Shown here: positions 36,317 through 46,316 of the stretch, piece by piece
Layout: each line of letters opens with the position of its first letter
How positions within the stretch are numbered: position 1 is the first letter of the stretch
NCBI RefSeq assembly: GCF_001618385.1
Contig: NZ_BDCR01000001.1
Location: 372,001-436,000 of the forward strand
Source of the DNA: Paludibacter jiangxiensis
Lineage (GTDB): Bacteria; Bacteroidota; Bacteroidia; Bacteroidales; Paludibacteraceae
Reading direction: 5' to 3'
DNA: 64,000 nt
Notes under the pieces: generated by a model
Database searches by the model: none
What the model was told of the DNA's origin: nothing
The model's input: only the letters and a program-made list of their open reading frames with translations
Made by a program: the position numbers and the translations under genes

Positions 36317-39170
36317 ACAATCCCATCAGAAATTCCGTCAGGTTTTGTTCGTGAGGAAGATTCAGTTTTTTCCTTAGCCTGTACCTTGCCATTTCAATAC
36401 TTTTGGAAGATATATTCATCAGGCCGGCAATTTCTTTTGAACTGATATTCATCCGTATGTATGCCGCCAGTTTCAGATCTGATGTTGTAAGCCCCGGGAA
36501 CTGAGTACTCAACTTAACGAGATAGTTATCGTGTGTCTTATTGAAACTCATTTCAAAGACTTTCCATTCTTCATCCGGGTTCTTATTCTTTTCAACGATG
36601 TGTTTCAGCCCCCTCAGCTCCGAAGATGGAATTGTTCTATTCAAAACAAGTTTTGCAATTTCAGCGTCCAGTTTGCTCATCAGTTTATTCTTGTGCAACA
36701 TTGATTTTGTCACACGCGAAAGCTCATCGATTTGAGATTTTACCTGTTCCTGCAGCACCCGATTTTCCATCTTTGCCATCTCTTTCTCATGCTCGTTTTC
36801 AATACGTTTTTGCTCTTTCAGCCATCGACTTTGTAAATATTTATAATAGAGCAGAGCAAGACCTGCAACCAGCAGAAGAAACAAACAAAAACCAATCCAG
36901 CCCATGTACCAGGGCGGCAAAATAGTAATCCGGAGTTCCTGTGAATAATAAACTTCATTTGTACCAACAATGGTTGCCTTGACCTGAAAAACGTAATCAC
37001 CCGCTGGCAAATTAGTAAACGTTGCAATGTTACTTGATGATGCGATAGAGAAGTTTTCCGAGTTTCCCTTCAGGCGATAACTATACCGTATGTTTCCTTC
37101 GTTTTCATAATCAGGCAGAGTAAACCGTATAAAAATTGTATTATGCTTGTACGGAAACTTAATAGCATGGGTTGCGTAATAATCGAGAGAATTAGGTAAA
37201 GACAAAGGTTTCAAGACATTGGTGAATGTTCCGATATCGCGGAGATAAACCATATTCTGCTTTGTTTTGGGAGAATAGTTTGCATTCATCACGGCAAAAC
37301 TATTCGACGTACAAACCATGTAAGATCCATCGGATATCTTCTCTACATCTTCATATGTTTTGATGAGTTGTTTGTAGAGCGATTCCATGTTCCGGCTCTC
37401 TATAGTAGGTTTTTGCGTAAGGTAAGCCTTGATACAGAAAAACTGATCGGCCGCATAGCACCACATCCTGTCGGCATCCAATTGCAAACGATGAATATTA
37501 GCTTTTTTCGGCATCAAACGATTGATAAGCGGATCTGGAATAAATCTGTTCAACGCATAGTCGAACTTAAGAATACCTTTTACCCCATCAAGCGCAAATA
37601 CGTTCCCATTATAAGAATAAATTCCTCTGGTAGTAACATGATTAATGCCAATATCTTCCAACTGGCTGCTACTGGATACAACATTCTCAAAGTTTGAATC
37701 AAACTTTACTTTACAAAAGCCGGCCGAAAGACTTCCAACATAAATATTATTATCTCTGTCCTTCGCCAAGGATGATCCATCGTAGGGAAAAACGGCCTGC
37801 GCTTTGATTGTATATTGACTCCCCTTGATATGCATCACACAAAGCCCGTCATAGGTAAGAAACAAAACGGTATTGTCATCAATTTTCAACCAATGAGAAG
37901 TTCCGCTCTTGGTATAAATAAAATCACCCTTTGATCCTTCTACGGCATAAATCCCCTTATTATGAGCACACAGCAATTTATTTCCCACTACCTGCAATGC
38001 CCAAACCTGTCCCTGAGACTTCGGCATAAGAGTTAAGGGTAATTCTCGTTCAGGATAAGACAGATCGGCAATCGCACAACTAAACAAGCCCTGATTAGTA
38101 GCAAAGTAAAGTCTGCCATTAAATTCCTTCACCTGATAAACCGAACCAAGCACCCCTTTCGGATCAGGAAATGTACGGATGGGGCTGTTTAGCTGGATGT
38201 GTGCAATTCCTCGGTCCAATCCCAGCCACAGGTTGTTTGTCTGATCGGAAAAGATGCTCAACACAGTATTATTTGGCATTCCTTTAGGCTTGTTGATGGT
38301 TGACTGTATATTCCCATTGTGGTCAGTAATAAGCAGACCATTCAGAATGGTTCCAAAGGCAAACTTTCCTCCGGGGAGAGAAACCATGCTGAATATTTGG
38401 TTCTTTATAAGGAAATCATTACACGGGAAATTACATTTTGAAATACGTCCGTTTTCCATCATATAAAGCCCTCTGTCAATCGTTGCAATTAAAATGGCAT
38501 TAGCAGAATAAGTCTCCATTCCATATACACAATCTCCGGTAAAAATTTCGCCACCGGGAACACCTACAAGCCTGTCATCTTTCAGCTCCATCAGTCCAAG
38601 TACCTTTTCCTGCGCAAACAAGCGATCGTTTACCCGAAAAAGAAACTGAAAACGATTGGGCGCCGGTATTATTGAAATTGATTTAGTTTCAGTGTTGTAT
38701 TTATAAATATTCTTGAAACTATGGAAATAGACCGAATTATGAAAGGGAACTATTTTCCAGATTTCTTCATCGGCAAAATGGAGATTTGATGCTTGGGTGA
38801 GCGAGGTATACTTAAGTTTACGGGTAGAAATATCTTCTGTCCAATATCCAAATTCATTCCGGACTCCGGTATAAATTTTCTGGTCATCAGTAATCGCTAT
38901 ACTGCGTACGTTGGGCGCAAATTTCGGCAAAGGATAGAGCGTCCATTGGCTCCCGTCATACTCCAGCAAACCGGCCGAATTTGCAAAATACATGTACCCT
39001 TTCTTGTTTTGTGCAATCGCCCAGGTTTGATTCGCAGCATTGTATACATTCTTGTCAAAATAGGTGATTTTAGGAACACAAACATTCTCAATTTTTTCGA
39101 CACCGGCAAAAACGCTCTCCGACAAAAATGAAAATAAGCAAAATACTGTAACATAAATACATGCTTTCAT
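36315..39170 (-). CDS. Membrane-spanning PUL regulator: propeller, Y_Y_Y, HTH
   Basis: 951 residues from the ATG at 39170, which gives a good signal peptide (MKACIYVTVFCLFSFLSESV); starts at 39212 or 39227 leave almost no leader after the -7 box. Residues about 30-650 are a periplasmic two-blade-type beta-propeller sensor (repeats such as NLWLGLDRGIAHI, NRLYFATNQGLFSC-like). A Y_Y_Y domain (about 665-745, IRYSYRLKGNSENF) precedes one membrane helix near 755-778, a coiled coil, and a C-terminal LuxR-like HTH (LTTSDLKLAAYIRMNISSKE, about 890-945). There is no histidine-kinase or receiver domain, so it is a one-component switch, not a hybrid two-component system. It is divergent from susC and should sense a glycan fragment and control that locus. 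Confidence 0.85.
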   Translation of the reverse strand: MKACIYVTVFCLFSFLSESVFAGVEKIENVCVPKITYFDKNVYNAANQTWAIAQNKKGYMYFANSAGLLEYDGSQWTLYPLPKFAPNVRSIAITDDQKIYTGVRNEFGYWTEDISTRKLKYTSLTQASNLHFADEEIWKIVPFHNSVYFHSFKNIYKYNTETKSISIIPAPNRFQFLFRVNDRLFAQEKVLGLMELKDDRLVGVPGGEIFTGDCVYGMETYSANAILIATIDRGLYMMENGRISKCNFPCNDFLIKNQIFSMVSLPGGKFAFGTILNGLLITDHNGNIQSTINKPKGMPNNTVLSIFSDQTNNLWLGLDRGIAHIQLNSPIRTFPDPKGVLGSVYQVKEFNGRLYFATNQGLFSCAIADLSYPERELPLTLMPKSQGQVWALQVVGNKLLCAHNKGIYAVEGSKGDFIYTKSGTSHWLKIDDNTVLFLTYDGLCVMHIKGSQYTIKAQAVFPYDGSSLAKDRDNNIYVGSLSAGFCKVKFDSNFENVVSSSSQLEDIGINHVTTRGIYSYNGNVFALDGVKGILKFDYALNRFIPDPLINRLMPKKANIHRLQLDADRMWCYAADQFFCIKAYLTQKPTIESRNMESLYKQLIKTYEDVEKISDGSYMVCTSNSFAVMNANYSPKTKQNMVYLRDIGTFTNVLKPLSLPNSLDYYATHAIKFPYKHNTIFIRFTLPDYENEGNIRYSYRLKGNSENFSIASSSNIATFTNLPAGDYVFQVKATIVGTNEVYYSQELRITILPPWYMGWIGFCLFLLLVAGLALLYYKYLQSRWLKEQKRIENEHEKEMAKMENRVLQEQVKSQIDELSRVTKSMLHKNKLMSKLDAEIAKLVLNRTIPSSELRGLKHIVEKNKNPDEEWKVFEMSFNKTHDNYLVKLSTQFPGLTTSDLKLAAYIRMNISSKEIAGLMNISSKSIEMARYRLRKKLNLPHEQNLTEFLMGL

Positions 39171-39224
39171 GAAGTATTTTATTAATAAGGTTAAATTGAC
39201 ATATTTGAGCATTATTACAAATGA

Positions 39225-39232
39225 CAAAGATA
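39225..39232 (-). promoter_or_regulatory. Putative -7 box of the PUL regulator gene
   Basis: The minus strand reads TATCTTTG, a full match to TAnnTTTG. The transcript would start near 39218, about 48 bases before the ATG at 39170. Confidence 0.45.
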
Positions 39233-39370
39233 GAATATTATTTTACACATTGATAAATATAGATTTTTTTATTTTTTTGATATTGATTTTTAAACATTTG
39301 ACCATATCAATGTAGAGTTATAATAGAGGCATTTTTTGAACTACATATAGTTTTTGTAGAGGTATGAAAA

Positions 39371-39402
39371 TTGATATAAATACATTACCGGATATACATT
39401 TG
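39371..39402 (+). promoter_or_regulatory. Putative susC promoter
   Basis: TTG at 39371-39373 and a perfect TACATTTG at 39395-39402 are separated by 21 bases. It implies a leader of about 345 bases before susC. The 583-base gap 39171-39753 holds this, the divergent regulator promoter, and the long leader with a 13-codon ORF; nothing else was recognised. Confidence 0.55.
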
Positions 39403-39753
39403 CATAAAAATTATTTAATCTTAAATCGATTCAACGACACATTAGCCAAAGCAAAAGAGTTTGCCGTGAATTGGAATGTCGTCTATTTGAAAACATGAGA
39501 ACACAAAAGGGGCTTATTGTATTTTTATTTTCTTAATTCCTCTCGCAAAAATGCAATATGTTCCTGTACTTCTCTTTTTCGACTCCCGACAAATACATTT
39601 ACGACTCAAATCATGCGCAGGCAACCAGACGGAATAGTCATTGAACCGGCAATTACGAGTAACGAAACTCATTCATTTATCAACTATATATTTTTTAATT
39701 CTAAGTTCAACCTGCCTAGTCCGTTTTTATGGACGAAGCGTAATTCTAAACCT
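39403..39753 (+). other. Long untranslated leader of susC
   Basis: About 345 bases of presumed 5' UTR. It contains a small ORF at 39495-39536 (MRTQKGLIVFLFS) and an in-frame ATG at 39613 that would add 47 residues to SusC without a signal peptide, so it is not used as the start. Long leaders in front of SusC genes are known sites of small-RNA control in Bacteroides; no specific structure is shown here. Confidence 0.4.
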
Positions 39754-42700
39754 ATGAAGAAACGAGTGATTTTGGTTTTGCTTATTTTGTTCTGTATGGG
39801 CAAAGTAATGGCACAAAACATTTCGGGTGTGGTTCTTGATGCAAGCAGTGAACCACTTCCCGGTGTAGCGGTTGTCGTTAAAGGGACAACCAAAGGGACA
39901 ACTACCGACCTGAACGGTAAGTTTACAATACCCAATGTTCAGGATCCTGCGAATAAAACAATTGTATTTAGCTACATCGGCTTTGAAACAGTTGAGCAAG
40001 TCATTGGTAGTAATGCTGGCAACATTAAAATTACCATGAAAGAGACGAGCAAATCAATCAACGAAGTAGTGGTAGTTGGTTATGGTGTAAAGAAAAAGAG
40101 TTTGGTAACAGGTGCCATCTCCAGTGTATCGGCAGATGACATTAGTAAAACCAATATCTCCAGAGCTGAAGAAGGTTTGCAAGGAAGAACCTCCGGTGTG
40201 CAGGTAGTTCCTGTTTCAGGAGCTCCGGGAGCCGGCATGAACATTCGTGTTCGTGGTTATGGTTCCAATGGCGGTAGTAACCCTCTGTACATTGTAGACG
40301 GAATTAAAACCGGCGACATTAACTATCTCGACCCTGCAAATATTGCCAATATGGAAGTATTGAAAGATGCTGCTTCCTGCGCCATTTACGGAGCTGAAGG
40401 TGGCAACGGCGTTGTGATCATTACTACAAAAAGAGGCCAAGCCGGAAAAATGAGCATTACTTATGATTTTCAACAATCATTCAAAAGTGCAGCTCGCCTA
40501 CCTAAACTAATGAATACCAGCCAGTATGCTCAGTTTATGACAGAGAAAAATGCAGATGGCAATTCAATTTTAAACGCACCTATTGATCAGAATTACAACA
40601 CTGACTGGTTGGATGCCATTTTTTCTACAGGCTATACCACTAAGCATCACCTTGCTTTTTCGGGTGGAAATGAAAAATCCACATACAACCTGAGCGTTGG
40701 CTACTTTAAAAACAATGGTATTATTGTTGGAAATAAAGATTTATTTGAACGTTATTCGGCATCATTCAACTCGGATCATCACATGACAAAATGGTTGAAA
40801 GTAGGTAATACTTTTGATTATTCTCACGTAGCTTCGAGAGGCATCAATGAAAATGGTGGTGAATTTGGAGGTATGATTGGTAGCGCATTGCAGTTGGATC
40901 CAACCACCCCAATCGAATATACAGATCCTTCTAAAATCCCGACATTTATTCAGGGTGAAATTGCCGCAAACAGAAATTTGATTACCAAAGCTCCCAGTGG
41001 AAACTATTATGGTATTTCTCAATACGTAGCTGGTGAAATCATCAATCCATTCGTATCTCAAGCCAATAATACCGGTAAATTTACCGGAGATAAATTAATG
41101 GCTAGTATGTATGCCGATATGAATCTTTTCAAAGGCTTCACCTTTACTTCCCGTTTTGGATACGAACTTGCCTTTAATAACAATCATTACTGGACTCCAA
41201 TATTCTACTATGATGCAACCAATAAAAACCTGGCTGCAATCACCCATGACAATAATGATTATTACAGAAAATGGACTTGGGAAAATTTTGCCACTTACAA
41301 TTACAAAGTTGGCGGACATAACTTCACATTATTAGCCGGGTTCTCTTCTGAAGATTATTTACACAAAAACATCAATGGCCAGGGTAGCCCAATGGATTTT
41401 CCTTCAGACAACAATGCTGAACTGGACTACACCTCTCACACTCAGGACAATGTAACCGGATCACCCAAAGAGTTGAAAAAAGAGTCGCTATTTGGCCGTG
41501 TATCTTATGACTACATGAACAGATACCTGTTAGAAGCTTCTGTTCGTAGAGATGGAGCAGGTCTTTCTCAGGTACCTAAACAAGGACGCTGGGGAGTATT
41601 TCCCTCTGTTTCGGCAGGTTGGGTAATGTCTAATGAAGATTTCTTTAAAAGTGATGTGGTTTCATATGCCAAACTGAGAGGCAGTTGGGGGCAAAATGGT
41701 AATCTTGCATCTCTGGACGAAAGTCAATTGTTCAGATATAATGCGGTGATCACTGGTTATAGTGGAAGTCAGCCTATTACTTATACTTTGTCAAACGGAA
41801 CTACGATGCAGGCCTACGAACCTAATGTATTATCTAATGATAAACTTACATGGGAAACCAGCCAACAGCTTGATTTAGGACTTGATTTGGGCTTTTTCAA
41901 TGATAAATTACGCTTTACCGCTGACTACTTTGTCAAAACAACTAAAGGCATGATTTTCACCGGAATACCTTCTTATTCAAGTGGAAACTTTGCTCCTCAG
42001 GCTAATGGTGGCAAAATTGAAAACAAAGGATTTGAATTCGATTTATCATACAAAAACAAGCTTGGAGACTTAAACTACTCTGTAAACGTTAACTGTTCTC
42101 CTCTTTCCAACAAAGTTACCGAATTGGATCCTGTTTTTGGTAAAAGAGTTGGCGGTGCAAGCATCGGCACAGGTTGGCCAAACGTAACAATGTTTGAACC
42201 TGGTTACTCTGTATGGCATTTCTATGGATATAAAACCCATGGCATCGACCCGGCAACCGGCAATCCTATTTTTGTAAATGCCAAAGGCCAGGACACCAAA
42301 ATCGGCGATATTACCGATGCTGACAAGCAGGATTTAGGCAGTGCCGTTCCTAAGCTCACCTATGGTGGCAATATTAATCTTTCGTATAAAGATTTTGATT
42401 TTGCATTGAACTTTGCTGGAGCATCAGGCAATAAAGTAGTAATGGGCTGGATCAGAACTGACAAGTTGGCCTCCAATCGTGTAACTTATTTTTACGATGG
42501 TCGTTGGACAAAACCGGGAGACAAAGTCTCTAAACCGGGAGCTAATCCGGACGCTAAAACATATCAGAGCGATCAGTATGTATTTGATGGTTCATTCCTG
42601 AGAATTCAAACGATTCAGTTTGGATACAACGTACCTAAACCAATCCTCAAACAATTGAACATAAACAATTTGAGACTATACGTTTCTCTGGATAATTTCT

Positions 42701-42834
42701 TTACAATTACATCTTATCCGGGTTTGGATCCTCAACCTACTATTCAGAACAATAGTGCAAACAATATTGGTATCGACCGCGGTACTTACCCGATGGCTAA
42801 GGATATTATGCTTGGAGCATCCATAACTTTTTAA
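39754..42834 (+). CDS. SusC-like TonB-dependent glycan importer
   Basis: 1026 residues from the ATG at 39754, which gives a clean signal peptide (MKKRVILVLLILFCMGKVMA). Order: carboxypeptidase-like regulatory domain (about 22-105, ISGVVLDASSEPLPGVAVVV), TonB box region (NEVVVVGYGVKKKS), plug (about 115-230, GTSGVQVV-like GRTSGVQVVPVSGAPGAGMN and NPLYIVDGIKTGDINYLDPA), then a 22-strand barrel ending in LGASITF with the terminal Phe. There is no N-terminal STN domain, so it is driven by TonB alone and not by an anti-sigma factor. It forms the channel closed by the SusD lid at 42938. Substrate inferred from the downstream enzymes: a beta-glucan oligosaccharide. Confidence 0.95.
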   Translation: MKKRVILVLLILFCMGKVMAQNISGVVLDASSEPLPGVAVVVKGTTKGTTTDLNGKFTIPNVQDPANKTIVFSYIGFETVEQVIGSNAGNIKITMKETSKSINEVVVVGYGVKKKSLVTGAISSVSADDISKTNISRAEEGLQGRTSGVQVVPVSGAPGAGMNIRVRGYGSNGGSNPLYIVDGIKTGDINYLDPANIANMEVLKDAASCAIYGAEGGNGVVIITTKRGQAGKMSITYDFQQSFKSAARLPKLMNTSQYAQFMTEKNADGNSILNAPIDQNYNTDWLDAIFSTGYTTKHHLAFSGGNEKSTYNLSVGYFKNNGIIVGNKDLFERYSASFNSDHHMTKWLKVGNTFDYSHVASRGINENGGEFGGMIGSALQLDPTTPIEYTDPSKIPTFIQGEIAANRNLITKAPSGNYYGISQYVAGEIINPFVSQANNTGKFTGDKLMASMYADMNLFKGFTFTSRFGYELAFNNNHYWTPIFYYDATNKNLAAITHDNNDYYRKWTWENFATYNYKVGGHNFTLLAGFSSEDYLHKNINGQGSPMDFPSDNNAELDYTSHTQDNVTGSPKELKKESLFGRVSYDYMNRYLLEASVRRDGAGLSQVPKQGRWGVFPSVSAGWVMSNEDFFKSDVVSYAKLRGSWGQNGNLASLDESQLFRYNAVITGYSGSQPITYTLSNGTTMQAYEPNVLSNDKLTWETSQQLDLGLDLGFFNDKLRFTADYFVKTTKGMIFTGIPSYSSGNFAPQANGGKIENKGFEFDLSYKNKLGDLNYSVNVNCSPLSNKVTELDPVFGKRVGGASIGTGWPNVTMFEPGYSVWHFYGYKTHGIDPATGNPIFVNAKGQDTKIGDITDADKQDLGSAVPKLTYGGNINLSYKDFDFALNFAGASGNKVVMGWIRTDKLASNRVTYFYDGRWTKPGDKVSKPGANPDAKTYQSDQYVFDGSFLRIQTIQFGYNVPKPILKQLNINNLRLYVSLDNFFTITSYPGLDPQPTIQNNSANNIGIDRGTYPMAKDIMLGASITF

Positions 42835-42937
42835 CCAAATCATCAAATTAAGCGATGAAACGATCGTGCGTTCAAGAACATCATAATTGTTGAAACATGT
42901 CGTTCCATATGACCTTAAACAAGAAAATTATTATCAT

Positions 42938-44566
42938 ATGAAAACAATAATAAAAAAGATTCTTCCTCTTGCTTTAGTTGCCATTCTGTTTACCGGATGT
43001 GCTAAAGATTTCCTCGATGTGGATCAAAAAGGTGTAAGAACCATTGCTACTTTTTACAAAACGGATGCAGACGCAACCAGTGCTATTGCATCTTGCTACA
43101 ACATGTTACGGGCCATGAATGCCAGTGTATGGACCAGTTTCTGGATGACCAAGGAATCGTTGGCCGACGATATCTATTGCGGTGGCGAAAACTCGGGCGA
43201 CCGTCCTGAATATCAGGAGTTGAATACATTCACTTTTGGTCCGACAAACAGTCCGATTACGAACATCTATCGTTATTCGTACATGGTTATTTACCGTGCC
43301 AATCTGATTATCGACAACATCAAGAATCCGACACCTTATCAGAAACTGGTGATTGCCGAAGCCAAAGCAATGCGCGCGTATGTCTATTTTGAATTGGGTA
43401 CATTGTATGGTCCTGTTCCATTGGTACTGCATGAACTTCAACCCACAGAATATGCTCAGGGTAATTCAACCATGGAAACACTTTATGCTCAGATTGAAAA
43501 AGACCTTAACGAAGCCATTGTTGATCTTCCTAAAAAAAGCCAGCTTACTGCTGCCGGATCCGATCCTGCTCGTTTCAGCAAGGGAACTGCTATGGCATTC
43601 CTGGGAAAAGCTCAGCTATTCGAGAAAAAGTATGCAGAAGCAGCTACTACATTTCAGGCATTGATAGATTCACACGAATATGACCTGTATCAGCTCTCTG
43701 AAATCAACAACGACTATACTCAATTGTTCAGAAAGAGTACTGAATTCGGAAAAGAATCTATTTTTGAAATAAGCTACACCAGTGATCGTAAAAACGACTG
43801 GGGTAACGCCTTTGGTGACCTTTGGAATGATCCTTCAAGAACTAATCCTGCAAACCTAGTTTGGCAGCTTTGCGGTCCGCGTGGCGACCAGGGATTCAGT
43901 GGAGGCTCTCTGAATATCAATGGTGGTTGGGGATTCGGTTATCCGACTCTTAGCTTATGGAACGCCTTTAAAGCTGCCGGTGATTCCGTTCGCTTGCAAG
44001 GCACTATCCTGACAGCTTCTCGCGTGGTAGCTGCCGGAGGCACAATGGGTAAGGATGGTAACTATATGTATGGTTGTCCGGGGCTTGTACGTCTGAAATA
44101 CACAACATGGGCCGATGAAACATCATCAGCATCAGGTGCCGTTCCTGATCTTTGCTATGGAACAAACCTGCGAATTATGCGTTATGCCGATGTACTGCTG
44201 ATGGCTGCTGAAGCCTATTTGCAATCAAGCAAAGCTAATCTTGCCCTTCCTTTGATTAACCAGGTTCGTACTCGTGTGAATTTGCCGGCACTGACTTCAG
44301 TTACTCTGGATAATATCAAACTCGAAAGAAGACTTGAGCTTGCATTCGAAGGCCCTCGTTATCAGGACCTGGTACGCTGGGGCGATGCTGCAACCGTACT
44401 GAAAGATCAGGGCAAACAAGTTCCAACAGGAAAAGTAGTTGGTGGACAGTTGCAATTTGCCACAAAATCAAATGCTGGTTTTGTTGCTCCGAAGAACAAT
44501 ATGTTCCCTATTCCATTCAACGAAATGTCGTCTAACCCGAATGTGAAACAGAACCCTGGTTATTAA
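42938..44566 (+). CDS. SusD-like surface glycan-binding lipoprotein
   Basis: 542 residues from the ATG at 42938 (MKTIIKKILPLALVAILFTG, lipobox FTGC). The SusD/RagB TPR-like helical fold is clear: FYKTDADATSAIASCYNMLR near the start, AEAKAMRAYVYFELGTLYG in the middle and the C-terminal LERRLELAFEGPRYQDLVRW. It lids the SusC barrel and binds the polysaccharide at the cell surface. It lies 103 bases after susC and is followed by a strong terminator at 44621, which should reduce read-through into the enzyme genes. Confidence 0.95.
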   Translation: MKTIIKKILPLALVAILFTGCAKDFLDVDQKGVRTIATFYKTDADATSAIASCYNMLRAMNASVWTSFWMTKESLADDIYCGGENSGDRPEYQELNTFTFGPTNSPITNIYRYSYMVIYRANLIIDNIKNPTPYQKLVIAEAKAMRAYVYFELGTLYGPVPLVLHELQPTEYAQGNSTMETLYAQIEKDLNEAIVDLPKKSQLTAAGSDPARFSKGTAMAFLGKAQLFEKKYAEAATTFQALIDSHEYDLYQLSEINNDYTQLFRKSTEFGKESIFEISYTSDRKNDWGNAFGDLWNDPSRTNPANLVWQLCGPRGDQGFSGGSLNINGGWGFGYPTLSLWNAFKAAGDSVRLQGTILTASRVVAAGGTMGKDGNYMYGCPGLVRLKYTTWADETSSASGAVPDLCYGTNLRIMRYADVLLMAAEAYLQSSKANLALPLINQVRTRVNLPALTSVTLDNIKLERRLELAFEGPRYQDLVRWGDAATVLKDQGKQVPTGKVVGGQLQFATKSNAGFVAPKNNMFPIPFNEMSSNPNVKQNPGY

Positions 44567-44618
44567 CCCGGAAAGAAAAGGATTGATCTATATTCAAATA
44601 GATTAAGCTACTCTATAA

Positions 44619-44654
44619 AACTAACATCCGGCTTGAAAGCCGGATGTTAGTTTC
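44619..44654 (+). terminator. Terminator after susD
   Basis: CTAACATCCGGCTT (44621-44634) pairs perfectly with AAGCCGGATGTTAG (44637-44650) around a tiny loop, followed by TTTCTA. The stem is 13-14 bp. Confidence 0.8.
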
Positions 44655-44711
44655 TAAATACAGATGTAATTTCGCCGCACTGACGCCTACCTAACCATCA
44701 AACCACTGGTA

Positions 44712-46172
44712 ATGCACAGCTTGAAAATAACATATAAGATGTTCCTTGTGCTTGTGTTTTCCCTGTTATCTGTAACAGGATGCAAAAGCGCTATTGTAGA
44801 AGGAAGCGTTACCGGCGACCAAATGAAAGAGCAAAACCCTGCAAAAACAGATATTATGCTCTGGCTTACAAACCCCACGCAATCAATTTTATTCCAAAGG
44901 CAAAACTTCCCAATCAATTTTAGCGGATCAACCAACAACTACCCTACAATTATTGTCGATTCTACTGAAACCCATCAGACAATTGACGGATTTGGTTTTG
45001 CCCTGACCGGAAGCAGTGCTCTGCTCATCAATAATCTACACAGCGAAAAAAAAGAGGCTTTACTTAAAAATCTTTTTTTGACTGATTCCACAGGCATCGG
45101 CCTCAGTTATCTCCGAATAAGTATAGGAGCTTCCGACTTAAGTCCGGAAGTATTTACGTACAATGAAACTACAGACGGAAAAAGAGATGACAGCCTTCAG
45201 TATTTCTCGTTAGCAAAAGACAATGCCAACCTGATTCCGGTACTGAAAGAAATCATCAAACTTAATCCATCAATCAAAATACTTGCAACACCGTGGACGG
45301 CACCGACCTGGATGAAAACCAACCACAGCTACTCTGGCGGTAGTTTACGCCCCGATTGTTACGATGTATATGCACGTTATTTTGTGAAATATATTCAATC
45401 GATGCAGGAAGCGGGCATTACAATTGATGCCATTACCCCTCAAAACGAGCCATTGAATGCATATAACAATCCGGCAATGCTAATGTCGGCTACAGAACAG
45501 GCTAATTTTATCAAAAACTATTTAGGTCCTCAGTTTCTGGACAACCATTTGAAAACCAAAATAATCATATACGATCACAATCTCGATCATCCGGAATATG
45601 CCATCGACATATTGAATGATCCGGAAGCAGCCAAATATATCGATGGTTCAGCGTTTCATCTGTATGCCGGCACTATCGAAACAATGTCTAAAGTAAAATC
45701 GGCACACCCCGAAAAAAATCTCTACTTCACCGAACAGTACACCGCCGGAAATGGTTCATTTGCAGAAGATTTCGCGTGGCACGTTAAAAATCTAATCATT
45801 GGTGCAACCCGTAATAACAGTCGCAATGTCATAGAGTGGAACCTCGCATCTGATCCGACTTTAAGCATGCACACCCCGGGAGGTTGTAATTCGTGTCTGG
45901 GAGCCCTCACAATCAGTGCTGATGCCTACCGGAATGTGAGTTATTACATCATTGCTCATGCCTCAAAGTTTGTACGATCGGGCGCAGTACGCATAGGCAG
46001 TAACATTGTCGGTGATTTACAAAACGTAGCATTCAAAAATCCGGACGGACAAAAAATACTGATCGTCCTCAACACCGGTAAAAGTCCTGTAACATTCAAT
46101 ATAGGGTTCAACAACAAGACAGGCCTCGTAACGCTCGCCGCCGGTTCCGCCGGAACTTTTGTCTGGAAATAG
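44712..46172 (+). CDS. GH30 glycoside hydrolase lipoprotein
   Basis: 486 residues. A signal peptide ends in a lipobox (SVTGC, Cys24), so the enzyme is membrane-anchored and may be at the cell surface. The GH30 barrel is recognised by HQTIDGFGFALTGSSALLIN, LATPWTAPTWMKTNHSY, acid/base Glu246 in PQNEPLNAYNN and nucleophile Glu341 in FTEQYTAGNG, with a beta-sandwich flanking the barrel at the C-terminus. GH30 includes beta-1,6-glucanases, glucosylceramidases and xylanases; with the GH16 and GH3 partners here a beta-1,6-glucanase-type activity is the best inference. It takes the place where other PULs have a SusE-like binding protein. Confidence 0.88.
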   Translation: MHSLKITYKMFLVLVFSLLSVTGCKSAIVEGSVTGDQMKEQNPAKTDIMLWLTNPTQSILFQRQNFPINFSGSTNNYPTIIVDSTETHQTIDGFGFALTGSSALLINNLHSEKKEALLKNLFLTDSTGIGLSYLRISIGASDLSPEVFTYNETTDGKRDDSLQYFSLAKDNANLIPVLKEIIKLNPSIKILATPWTAPTWMKTNHSYSGGSLRPDCYDVYARYFVKYIQSMQEAGITIDAITPQNEPLNAYNNPAMLMSATEQANFIKNYLGPQFLDNHLKTKIIIYDHNLDHPEYAIDILNDPEAAKYIDGSAFHLYAGTIETMSKVKSAHPEKNLYFTEQYTAGNGSFAEDFAWHVKNLIIGATRNNSRNVIEWNLASDPTLSMHTPGGCNSCLGALTISADAYRNVSYYIIAHASKFVRSGAVRIGSNIVGDLQNVAFKNPDGQKILIVLNTGKSPVTFNIGFNNKTGLVTLAAGSAGTFVWK

Positions 46173-46208
46173 ACTGTAAAAAACATAACTATCATCTAAC
46201 CTATTACT

Positions 46209-46316
46209 ATGAAACGAACATGTTGCTCCACAACATCAGTGGGTATTCTAATAGTTTCAGCAACCTGGAGTTCCATAATACTACAACCAAAAAGAACATT
46301 GAAGTATGAAAGCTAA
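46209..46316 (+). CDS. Possible 35-residue upstream ORF overlapping second GH30 start
   Basis: ATG at 46209 opens a 35-codon frame (MKRTCCSTTSVGILIVSATW...) that ends 8 bases inside the next gene, in another frame. The product looks like a short hydrophobic peptide. It may be a translational-coupling leader for the GH30 gene or chance. Confidence 0.25.
   Translation: MKRTCCSTTSVGILIVSATWSSIILQPKRTLKYES

Noticed and set aside
39171-39227. Longer starts of the PUL regulator at 39212 and the TTG at 39227
   Set aside because: They leave almost no leader after the -7 box and put extra residues before a clean signal peptide.
39613-39753. 47-residue N-terminal extension of SusC
   Set aside because: The extension has no signal peptide; the ATG at 39754 starts a typical one.
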